Part shown: piece by piece, positions 54,456-64,000 of the stretch
Layout of the letters: each line of letters begins with the position of its first letter
Position numbering within the stretch: position 1 is the first letter of the stretch
NCBI GenBank assembly: GCA_964017155.1
Contig: OZ024860.1
Coordinates: 49,831,083-49,895,082, forward strand
Direction: 5' to 3'
DNA: 64,000 nt
From: Oasisia sp. SBJ-2009
Taxonomy: Eukaryota; Annelida; Polychaeta; Sabellida; Siboglinidae
Translations under genes and position numbers: made by a program
Notes under the pieces: generated by a model
What the model saw: only the letters and a program-made list of their open reading frames with translations
The model's database searches: none
What the model was told of the DNA's origin: nothing

Positions 54456-54545
54456 AACGGCAATTTGCATAGCGCCGGTATCCGCCACGTAGTGGCGCTC
54501 ATGGCGCTTTTACATATAAAACATCATGTTAAAACAATACAATTA
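54441..54545. repeat. Short interspersed repeat with (AAT)n edge, copy 2
   Basis: AAT run, then GGCAATTTGCATAGCGCC, GTATCCGCC and CTCATGGCGCTTTTACAT. It matches the layout of the 30.9-kb copy; the GCGCC/GGCGC boxes pair. Confidence 0.5.
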
Positions 54546-54809
54546 ATGCCAATAAAGCGACTTTTTAAACTCAATTTTTTTATATTTAAAACGTGATATC
54601 CAATTTTGTTGACACTATCATGGTGAACTAGGTATACTTGAAGTGTACTTTTATAATGTAACAATGTAAGGGTATACTTAAGAAACCGCTATCCACACCG
54701 CACATTACAATGACACATCACTGGAAGTGTACTAAAAGGTTTTGTGTTGTTTATGGAGATATGTGATTCAGGTATTTTAGTGGCTGGACCTTTCTAACCA
54801 AATAATGAG

Positions 54810-54945
54810 AGAAAATATTCTACCGTCCGTTGTGGGGTGTTCCTTTGTTCAACAACACGTCCATGTTATTTGAATACACATTCAAATAATATGAATGTGT
54901 TGTTGAACAAAGGAACACCCCACAGCGGACGGTAGAATGTTTTCT
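54810..54945. repeat. 136-bp near-perfect palindrome, 65-bp arms
   Basis: 54810-54874 and 54881-54945 are inverted copies with about five mismatches and a 6-bp loop. The arm core is GTGTTCCTTTGTTCAACAAC. Other array units have only one arm at this place, so an inverted duplication arose in unit 2. Confidence 0.92.
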
Positions 54946-56454
54946 GTCAATATACCCTTTATGCAAAAACACAATTGAGACTATCGTTTGTCTTGACGCC
55001 TCTGTCGGTTTACCAGTTACTCATATCCACATATTAGACACATTTACGTCTTGCTGCTTCTGCCGTTGTTTTTGCTCCGTAGCCCTCTTGCTGTACTTTA
55101 GGCCTGGTGTGTGTTTCATACAACCATTGTTTTTCTGTTCCTGTAGTTTATGCGATAAGTGTTTGTAGCAAAAACGTAGGAACTGACGATTACTTATCCA
55201 GTCTACCTGTAGGTCCGTTATGAGAGCAATGTTGTTTTGAACGTGTAAGCGAAAACATGTCCTATTCTTTTGCTGCAACAATTGTGTAAAGACACAATTA
55301 TTTGGTTTGATTAGGTGGTCATTATAGGTGGTCATTTGCGTACCCTCAACTGTATGTTGTAGCAGATAAAAGAGGAAATAGTGACTTATTATCAGTGCCA
55401 GTCACGGCGTGCTATGAATGATAACGTGGCTCCATACGCAGACAAGCAGGTTGCGACATTGCTTCTATTCTCCTGATTGGCAATAGTCAGAAAGAACCAA
55501 CCACAACACTAACGTCGGTTGCAGAGAAACGTTCTTTTTCATTCTGACATGTTTGGCAATGTGAACTGTAACCTTCGAGCAGTTCGTTGACATGTATATA
55601 TTAATCTTTGTTTAAAAAGTGCCAACTCAAAAGTGCAGCAAAACAACTTCGCCAACAAACCAGACGGAAACAGCCAGAAGTAAAGTTGTCACGCTTACCA
55701 CCGTGCGCTTACACGCAACTTTGAGATGTATTACATGAATGTTTTGAAGCAACTTTGCGTAACAAAACTTTCCCCAGCCACTGCACAACTGCTCTACACA
55801 ATGAATAATGCAGAGACGTTGCAACGCTGTTAACGTTTTCAAGAGTAAATTGAAGACTCACTATTTTTGTGTGGCCAACAAATAACCTTTTGTAATAAGT
55901 TTTAATAATTGTGTAAATTGTTGTAATAGGTTTTCACATGGTAGATTTAGACTACGTCGGATGTGCTCTCAAATTATTAATTTTAATTTGTAATATGGAT
56001 TTATCTAGTATTATTATTTGTATTTATGTATTATTATTCGTATGTATTAAATAATCTATTGATGTTTTTTTAACTTATTTTATTCGTTTGCTTTACAACA
56101 ATATATATATATATATATATTTGTGCGCAAGCCACATCATCTCTCTGACGCAATTCCTGTGATATTTAAAAGTGCTGAACAAGGCAAACGTGCTTAACAG
56201 ATCTAGATTAACAGTAGACGTTTAATTGAGTTCATTGTGAAGAATAAAAAGATGCTGGCTTTGGAAAGGTACGTCGCAACACAATCACGCCGGCAATGAC
56301 AAATGACGCCGCAAGACGTGTAGTTGTCACACACGAGTGAGGCGTGCGGGGAGCTGCGTGACATTTCACTGTGTATAATGTGTTACTTTTGTAGTACAAA
56401 AGAAAGCGAGCATATGCAACCACACGCCGGGCTGTGTATGTTATAAAATCACAC

Positions 56455-56470
56455 ACACACACACACACAA

Positions 56471-56522
<52 letters not shown>

Positions 56523-56541
56523 ACACACGCACACACACACA
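56455..56541. repeat. Imperfect (CA)n microsatellite
   Basis: CA repeats with a CGCGCG interruption, at the junction of units 2 and 3. Confidence 0.9.
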
Positions 56542-56576
56542 GGAGCTGGACTTTTCTAACCAAATAATGAGAGAAA

Positions 56577-56797
56577 ATGAATGAATGAATGAATGAATGA
56601 ATGAATGAATGAATGAATGAATGAATGAATGAATGAATGAATGAATAAATGAATGAATGAATGAACGAATGAATGAATGAATGAATGAATGAATGAATGA
56701 ATGAATGAATGAATGAATGAATGAATGAACGAACGAATGAATGAATGAATGAATGAATGAATGAATGAATGAATGAATGAATGAATGAATGAATGAT
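56577..56797. repeat. (TGAA)n tetranucleotide microsatellite
   Basis: About 55 units of TGAA with rare TAAA and CGAA variants, inserted in unit 3 directly after the GAGAGAAAA block. Confidence 0.97.
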
Positions 56798-57609
56798 ATT
56801 TTTTATTCGACCAGTATTTCAACCAAATACATACACTATACTATATCCATGTCAAAACAACTCAGAATCACAGACAGATACAAATATAACGATCACTATA
56901 AACATGGTAATAGTATATAATAATTTGTAATACACTAATACAACATACGTTCAGGAGACTCCTTTAAGACCATGTTGGTCGGTATCGAGGAGCCACCTTT
57001 TTACAGTCCTCTGTGAGTGTTACCTTTGTTCAAAAACACATTCATAGTATTTGAATGTTTACCCTTTGTGCAAAAACACAAGTATGTCAATCGTTTGTCT
57101 TGACGCCTCTGTCGGTTTACCATTTATGCATATTTGACACATTTACGACTTGCTGCTTCGACCGTTGTTTTTGCTGCGTAGCCGACTTGCTGCCCTTTAT
57201 GTCTGGTGTGTGTTTCACACAACCCTTCTTTTTCTGTTCCAGTAAGTTGTGTGATACATATTTGTAGCAAAAACGTAGGAACTGACGATAACTTATCCAG
57301 GCTACATGTAGGTCCGTTACTAAAGCAATGTTGTTTTGAACGTGTAAATGAAAACGTGTCCTATTATTCTGCTGCATCTATTGTGTAAAGACACAATTAT
57401 TTGTTTTGATTAGGTGGTCATTATAAGTGGTGATAAGTGGTAAGTGGTAATGTGAAATGTAACTTTCGAGCGGTTCTATGACACGTATATATTAATCTTT
57501 GTTTAAAAAGTGCCAACATAAAAGTGCAGCAAAAACTATTTTGCCAACAAACCCGACAGAAACAGCCAGAAGAAAAGGTGTGACGCTTATGTACGTGCGA
57601 TTACACGCA

Positions 57610-57715
57610 AACTTGCGATGTATTATATAAATGTTTTGAAGCAACTTTGCGACGTATTATATGAACGTTTTGAAGTAACTTTGCTATGTATTATATGAAC
57701 GTTTTGAAGCATCTT
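57610..57715. repeat. 34-bp internal triplication in array unit 3
   Basis: Three consecutive copies of AACTTTGCGATGTATTATAT followed by GAACGTTTTGAAGC, starting at 57610, 57643 and 57677. Units 1 and 2 carry a single copy. Confidence 0.9.
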
Positions 57716-57894
57716 TGCGTAAAGCAACTTTCCCCAGCCATTGCACAACTGCTGTACACAATGAATACTGCAGAGACGTTGCAACGATGTTAACGTGTTA
57801 AAGAGTAAATTAAAGACCAACTATCTTTGTGTAGCCTACAACTAACTTTTAGTTATACATTTTAGTAATTGTTAATTGGTTTAGTTTTACATAT

Positions 57895-58031
<137 letters not shown>

Positions 58032-58560
58032 TATATATATAAATGAGTATGTATTACGATGAATGTTTATTTTAATATTATATTCCATTGTACATTTGTT
58101 TGTGTTACACAACACCACATAATGTTATTATATATATTTGTGCGCCAGCCAGACGTCTTGTCTCTTATGCAATTCCTGTGACATTTAAAGGGGCTGGACC
58201 TTTTTTACCAAACAACGAGAGAAAACATTATACCCACCGCCGTGGGGTTTCCCTTTGTTCAACAACGCATTCATATTATATGAACGTTTACCCTTTATGC
58301 AAAAATACAAGTGTGACAATCGTTTGCCTTGACGCCTCTGTCGGTTTAACATTTACGCATATTTGACATATTTACGTCTTGCTGCTTCTGTCGTTGTTTT
58401 TGCTCCGTAGCCGTCTGGCTGCCTTTTATGCCTGCTGTGTATTTCACACAACCCTTCTTTTTCTATTCCAGTAATTTGTAAGAAATTGGCAAATGCGTAG
58501 GAACTGACGATATCCTATTCAGGCTAGCTGTAACTCGGTAACTAGAGCAATGCCTGTATC

Positions 58561-59188
58561 AGCGCCATTTGCCGGGAAACAGGGTTGCGGAGAAATATTG
58601 TCGCCTGCCGGACTAATCTAGTGTTACGGGCATCTGATAATAGTTTCACGGCTATGATATCGTAACGTCTCAAGACGTACGACCCTTTAATATATCCAAG
58701 TTGTCGCAAATTGGTTAATTGTAGCCCAATTCTCCATAGAACTGAAACAACTAGAACATACATGTCGCAGCACATGTTGATTACGTTCAACAGGTAAAAC
58801 ATGTAAAATATGTTTGCACTGTCATGATCTTAAAACGTGGTGTTTGAGGTGACAACGGTACGACATTAAACAACAGAAACAAATCACTTTATTCGAAGCT
58901 TACACTGTTCATTGTTCACTGTTCACGAGGCGGTAGATCTACTTTGCGAGTAAGAAATAGTTGCTCTGGATGTGATGTGAAAGGTTTGGTTTGCATAAAA
59001 CAGTCATCTAGTTGTTTGATGTTTAATACTAGTTATATCAGTTTCTCACAGGTATGTACATTGCTGGTGTGGAACTCCGATGGCAATGTGCAGGTCCGTT
59101 TGTCGTCGTTGCGAGGAGTGTTGCTCCCCGTTTGACGTGTTGAAGACACATGTCCGGTATCTTCATTACATCTTTGTGAGTCACTATA
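58561..59188. other. Spacer, unassigned open frames
   Basis: A minus-strand 86-codon frame (58542-58802) is not recognisable. No promoter or splice support. Confidence 0.35.
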
Positions 59189-59372
59189 ATATGACAGTCA
59201 CACTGGTATGACAGATACACCAGTGTGACAGTCACACCGATCTGACAGTCATTCGCTGTGGCAGTCTCACCGGTATGACAGTCGCCCCTGTATGACAGTC
59301 ATAGCTTTGCGACAGTCATACCAATAAGAGAGCCACACCGGTATGACAGTTACACCGTTACGGTGGTCACAT
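59189..59372. repeat. 18-bp minisatellite, about 10 copies
   Basis: Diverged copies of TATGACAGTCACACCGGT. The phase is kept throughout, with substitutions in nearly every unit. Confidence 0.85.
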
Positions 59373-60050
59373 CTGTTGCGGTTTTATGATTTTAGAATCA
59401 CAAGAGTGACGTCACGGGACGTATACATGAAGAGGGAACTGTTTTCACAAATGAAATTGTTTACGTTTACAGAAAATATAATAAATTCTGCACATAAACA
59501 TCACCCACCTACAGTGTAACACCCGGATAAATGTAAACACGACTAGTCGTAGTTGGTGCAAACTACACATTTCCATGTATATGCGCATGAGCAGAAACAC
59601 CACCTGGATAAAATACAATGTCTGGAAAATGTAAGCGTGACAACGCCATTGACAGACCTACCGACGTCTTCACAATATTCTAGTTCTCATTCCGATTATA
59701 ACAGAGACAACGCATGTGTTAATATTAAACATTTTCTTTAGGCAGTCCGGTCACTCTTGTTCAACGACTTCCGCGTAGTTTCCATCAGCCATCTACCTGG
59801 TGTCGATATTTGTCGCTGTTAAAATCCTACCCGACTGTAATTCGAGTATATATTTATTCGACACTAACATGTTGTCATGGCTATGACATAGTTATATCAG
59901 GTTATATTGTGCTGTGACATATAACTTTATTGCACGTATTGATATATTATTGTGCGTTGTGTAAGAATAGATACATGCAGTTGGTTTGTTATTTCACATT
60001 TTCGGGGTACTAGGTTTAGTGAACGTAGGAATAAACGAGTTAGCGAATGA
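59373..60050. other. Spacer with a perfect CRE
   Basis: TGACGTCA, a full cAMP-response element palindrome, lies at 59407-59414. No exon could be tied to it; otherwise there is no supported feature. Confidence 0.35.
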
Positions 60051-60052
60051 GT

Positions 60053-60148
60053 GAATGGGTGAGTGAGTGAGTGAGTGAGTGAGTGAGTGAGTAAGTGGGA
60101 GAGTGAGTGAGGCAATGAATGAGTGAGGGATGGGAAGAGTGAGTGAGT
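60053..60148. repeat. (GAGT)n tetranucleotide repeat, imperfect
   Basis: GAGT units are clearest at 60058-60092, with degenerate flanks. Confidence 0.85.
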
Positions 60149-60295
60149 GCATATGGGTCATTGGTTAAATCACTAAATTGTCAAATCCATCGCTGGTCGA
60201 ATCATTCTCCAGCCAAATATATCCCTATTCGAATAACGCAGTCATTATTCAAATCAGTTACTTGTCGAATCAGACAGCGGCTAAATCGATGAGGC
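60149..60295. repeat. Degenerate TCGAATCA minisatellite
   Basis: Six to eight loose copies of an 18-20-bp unit with the core GTCGAATCATT/TCAAATC. Confidence 0.5.
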
Positions 60296-60446
60296 CGAAG
60301 GATAAGCACCTTGCCCCCTAGAGGCCGCGAGATGGAAGAGAGAATACTGATTGGTTATTTGTTTTGTAAATAAAGCATTCGTCAACAAGGATATTAGGGA
60401 TAGGTCACGTACTTCAATCAGGAATCAAGCTATCAAGTAAGTAAAT

Positions 60447-60450
<4 letters not shown>

Positions 60451-60512
<62 letters not shown>
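60451..60512. repeat. (TA)n microsatellite
   Basis: About 60 bp of TA, just upstream of the LINE remnant. Confidence 0.95.
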
Positions 60513-60515
<3 letters not shown>

Positions 60516-60740
60516 CATCACCGTGTCGAAACTTGGGCAATTTCGTTCAACCTATAATACCGGCCCCTTCCAACCCGCACTAGCCAGCATGCAAGGGTAG
60601 GCCAACAACACCAATATGCAAAGTATTACAAAGCCATGGCCCCCAGTCCCCAGCGGCACCGAAAGAGTCCATGACCAAGGAGGCGGCTCTGGTCAACTAG
60701 GACTACTTGCAGGGGGTGCTAAAAATCTCTAGGTCAAAAA

Positions 60741-61655
60741 GAGTCGTCGAAAGAGGGTAAGTATACTAAAGATAGCGACCTACAACGCCAAACCTCTACT
60801 GAGAGATGAACACAAAAAAAAGTCATACAAGAACTCGAAGAAGAACTAAGAGAAACCAGGTTGGTATGGGATGTAATCGGGATCTTTGAAGTGAGAACAC
60901 CAGAGGAATGTTTCATTACCTTACAAAGCGGCCACCTAATTTACCATTCTGAGGCAAACAACGGCCGACCTAGAGTAGGCGTTCCCATAAACAGGAAATT
61001 GAATGACTATATATTGAGGGTAAATCAGCCCCAGAGTTGTAGAACTTGATTGTGCATAAAAAGGCGCTATATACTAAAGATAGTGCAAGTATATGCACCA
61101 ACAACATCATACTGCGAAGAAGACATAAATAGCGTCTACAACGACATCGATGAGACTTTAGGGAAACCAAACCAGTACACAGTAGCGATGGGAGACTTCT
61201 ATGCTGAAATAGGGAAAAGAACAAACCCTATGGAAACGGCAACGGGCAAGTTTGGGCTCGAATTGAGAAACGAAAGAGGCGACACCTTGGTAGAATGGGT
61301 AACACCAAGAAAGGATAAAATCATGAATACCACATCACGTTGCAGAATAAGGAGGAAAAGCCCAAACGGTGTACCGAAGACCGAAATTGAGTGTATGCTA
61401 AGAAACAAGACAGATATAGATTTAACAAGATTTAACCAGATTTAACCAGATTTAACAAGATTTAACAAGATTTAACAAGATTTAACAAGATTGCCACCTA
61501 GAGAATCAACTCAAGATGGCAGGTGGACAAGGAAGCCCTTTGGCTTATCGAGAGTCCAACCTATCTATCTAAATGTACCCCGCACTCAGATCGTGAAAGT
61601 TGAAAGCTGCTTCTACATGGGACAGATATACAGCTCCAGAGACAAACACTCACTC
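60741..61655 (+). pseudogene. RTE-like LINE remnant: endonuclease part plus a piece of the RT end
   Basis: The endonuclease domain starts LKIATYNAKPLLRDEH and continues ELEEELRETRLVWDVIG, then ECFITLQSGHLIYHSEANN. After a frameshift near 61020-61060 it reads LKIVQVYAPTTSYCEEDIN, MGDFYAEIGKRTNPMETATG (GDFNA-type motif with Asn to Tyr) and KFGLELRNERGDTLVEW, ending near SPNGVPKTEIE. After an 11-bp tandem repeat (61428-61492), homology jumps to the far end of the reverse transcriptase at 61555-61650 (VKVESCFYMGQIYSSRDKHS). Most of the RT is therefore deleted. The order and motifs fit an RTE/BovB-like non-LTR family. The copy is non-functional. Confidence 0.85.
61428..61492. repeat. 11-bp tandem repeat at the LINE deletion junction
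   Basis: About six copies of TTTAACAAGAT or TTTAACCAGAT lie exactly between the endonuclease part and the RT-end part. Confidence 0.9.
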
Positions 61656-61904
61656 ATATTTAGTGCTGGTTTTGTTGCTCTTGACATGCGACAAAAAGTA
61701 CAAACTAGTTGAATATTATGTCGAAAAGCTGTTGTTGATTGTTCCACTTAGTGTTTTGTGCCCTCATAAAACACTACTGGCAATGGTGGTAGTAATGTAG
61801 TTTGCTTTTTGAAATCTGAAAGAAACGAGAAAGTAGCAACGTTACTCAACAGGTTGATCTTAATTGCACAAAGCACTTCAAACACATTATCAATACCGAG
61901 TGAC

Positions 61905-62768
61905 GCAAACGTAAGTGAAATGTTTAGTAAGTTGAAGGTTTCGCGAAGTTGAAATGAAACGCACGAGCTGTTTCAAGAAGATCGATAACAAATGAGATCT
62001 ATGGTTACTATTGGTGGGACAAAACTCCCCTTGGTTATGCAACCGACTCTAATGAAAGGGATGTTGGGTGTAAACTGAACACCATCATCAAAATAGCTGT
62101 ATAAAATGGATGACTAAACATGTTCGCTAAATTCGCCAATGTCGTTTGTGCAACAGATCATTTGCTTGGTGAATACAGCTAAGTCATATGTGCGTAGAAA
62201 TCGTAGAGATGGTTTTTAGGTGGGAGCGAAAACCAACCACTATTTTGAGAATAAAAAATTATAAACATCGCTTGAGTTTAATTTGTCGAGTTACATTTAC
62301 AAAATTGCTGAGTAAAAGTGATATTTTCGAAAATAGCCATCCACCCATGTTTTTACGCCAACAAGTGTGTCTGAGCGCATCCACAATAATCCGCTGTCTT
62401 CTGGCGTCATGAGCGACAACGTCGAAGTAGTGAACGAAAGGCCAAAACAAGTAATAATAATAATAAAACAAATTAGAATCATCCAGGCTCGACAACAATC
62501 ACCTCCCATCGTTCAAATTCCAGTCGAACAGCGAGCTGGTGCAGCGTCTCCTGCTCAGTCCCGTTGTTTTTGGCTACGTTCCAAAGACAGTGAATTTTGT
62601 TGCTGCAATGTCACTGCGACTGGCGCTGGTCCAAATTATGACGATAGGAAGAAGTGATATATCTAGAAATAGCGAGCGGGGTAGCTGACAAAAAAGGTAT
62701 TCTGGCTGTGTAAGACAACGCTTGAAATGTCAAGTGACTCACAGCCGGGACTGGAGGCCCAACAATTC
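61905..62768 (+). mobile_element. Unclassified interspersed repeat, copy B (inverted relative to 51459-52197)
   Basis: Reverse-complement partner of copy A, slightly longer because of extra segments near 62240-62310 and 62400-62470, including a short AAT run. It ends at AACAATTCAC (62761-62770), where the terminal hexamer microsatellite begins, the same junction where copy A meets its microsatellite. The plus-strand frame with QARQQSP, VEQRAGAASPAQSR and TGAGPNYDDRKK corresponds to the copy-A minus frame. Confidence 0.85.
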
Positions 62769-62770
62769 AC

Positions 62771-64000
62771 ACGCGCACGCGCACGCGCACGCGCACGCGC
62801 ACGCGCACGCGCACGCGCACGCGCACGCGCACGCGCACGCGCACGCGCACGCGCACGCGCACGCGCACGCGCACGCGCACGCGCACGCGCACGCGCACGC
62901 GCACGCGCACGCGCACGCGCACGCGCACGCGCACGCGCACGCGCACGCGCACGCGCACGCGCACGCGCACGCGCACGCGCACGCGCACGCACACGCACAC
63001 GCACACGCACACGCACACGCACACGCACACGCACACGCACACGCACACGCACACGCACACGCACACGCACACGCACACGCACACGCACACGCACACGCAC
63101 ACGCACACGCACACGCACACGCACACGCACACGCACACGCACACGCACACGCACACGCACACGCACACGCACACGCACACGCACACGCACACGCACACGC
63201 ACACGCACACGCACACGCACACGCACACGCACACGCACACGCACACGCACACGCACACGCACACGCACACGCACACGCACACGCACACGCACACGCACAC
63301 GCACACGCACACGCACACGCACACGCACACGCACACGCACACGCACACGCACACGCACACGCACACGCACACGCACACGCACACGCACACGCACACGCAC
63401 ACGCACACGCACACGCACACGCACACGCACACGCACACGCACACGCACACGCACACGCACACGCACACGCACACGCACACGCACACGCACACGCACACGC
63501 ACACGCACACGCACACGCACACGCACACGCACACGCACACGCACACGCACACGCACACGCACACGCACACGCACACGCACACGCACACAAACACACGCAC
63601 ACGCACACGCACACGCACACGCACACGCACACGCACACGCACACGCACACGCACACGCACACGCACACGCACACGCACACAAACACAAACACAAACACAA
63701 ACACAAACACAAACACAAACACAAACACAAACACAAACACAAACACAAACACAAACACAAACACAAACACAAACACAAACACAAACACAAACACAAACAC
63801 AAACACAAACACAAACACAAACACAAACACAAACACAAACACAAACACAAACACAAACACAAACACAAACACAAACACAAACACAAACACAAACACAAAC
63901 ACAAACACAAACACAAACACAAACACAAACACAAACACAAACACAAACACAAACACAAACACAAACACAAACACAAACACAAACACAAACACAAACACAA
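62771..64000. repeat. Three-block hexanucleotide microsatellite, at least 1.2 kb, open at the window edge
   Basis: (ACGCGC)n at 62771 to about 62988, then (ACACGC)n to about 63677, then (ACACAA)n to the window end. Units within each block are almost perfect. One ACACAA-like unit sits inside the second block at about 63587-63595. Long minus-strand frames (Arg-Ala, Arg-Val, Cys-Ala, Leu-Cys, Phe-Val) are artefacts of repeat period 6. Confidence 0.97.

Noticed and set aside
54978..57377. Similar minus-strand frames in array units 2 and 3 (blocks VQNNIAL, RQFLRFCYK, CMKHTP/CVKHTP)
   Set aside because: Similarity reflects DNA-level duplication; replacement changes are frequent and other units lack the frame, so coding is not supported.
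58542..58802. 86-codon minus-strand frame after the tandem array
   Set aside because: Not recognisable and lacks support; could be chance.
59189..59372. Possible CRISPR-like array
   Set aside because: Head-to-tail 18-bp minisatellite without spacers, in a eukaryotic genome.
62663..64000. Minus-strand frames of over 400 codons (Arg-Ala, Arg-Val, Leu-Cys, Phe-Val)
   Set aside because: Pure products of the ACGCGC/ACACGC/ACACAA hexamers.

Overview
The window is nuclear DNA of an animal. It is AT-rich with long introns and intergenic spacers, GT-AG splice junctions, AATAAA poly(A) signals, non-LTR retrotransposon fragments and very many long microsatellites ((TA)n, (CA)n, TGAA-type, hexamers). 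There are no operons, Shine-Dalgarno sites or other prokaryotic signs. The repeat style suggests an invertebrate, perhaps a lophotrochozoan such as a mollusc; this is inference, since no gene here is diagnostic.

Layout. 1-13 kb is mostly non-coding: a G-depleted tract (1.8-2.75 kb), CpG-rich islands (4.5-5.3 and 8.76-9.18 kb), a double hairpin around (TA)n at 6.1-6.3 kb, and possible minus-strand exons with good donors at 8.76 and 13.13 kb. From 13.9 to 29 kb I see almost only spacer, with minisatellites at 24.5-25.4 kb and a (GT)n block at 27.2 kb. An ETS/E2F-like candidate promoter with a splice donor lies at 29.24-29.31 kb. The dominant coding feature is a 4.0-kb terminal exon at 33,826-37,870 (+), encoding about 1,350 residues of an unrecognised, largely disordered, Cys/Ser/Asp-rich protein, with a 1.7-kb 3' UTR and twin AATAAA signals at 39.6 kb.

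A 523-bp foldback/MITE-like element (40.1-40.6 kb) lies about 70 bp before a candidate promoter and four-codon first exon (ATG at 40,748, donor at 40,760). A dead LINE reverse transcriptase (41.9-42.6 kb) runs into 1.1 kb of tri- and hexanucleotide repeats (42.7-43.8 kb). A LINE C-terminal remnant lies at 46.87-47.16 kb. The clearest new gene is on the minus strand at 47.8-49.2 kb: TATA box, non-coding exon 1, signal-peptide exon and acidic pro-region exon, all with consensus splice sites and compatible phase; its last exon is unresolved.

From 50 to 64 kb the DNA is repeat-driven. An unclassified repeat occurs in two inverted copies (51.4-52.2 and 61.9-62.8 kb), each ending in a microsatellite at the same position. 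Between them is a diverged tandem array of 1.6-2.5-kb units (52.7-58.6 kb) carrying (TA)n tracts, a foldback element and a 136-bp near-perfect palindrome. An RTE-like LINE with a large internal deletion (60.7-61.65 kb) follows. The window ends inside a microsatellite of at least 1.2 kb made of three related hexamer blocks.

The genes do not form a recognisable pathway. Two transcription units are supported (the giant terminal exon and the secreted peptide); the others are candidate promoters or first exons.
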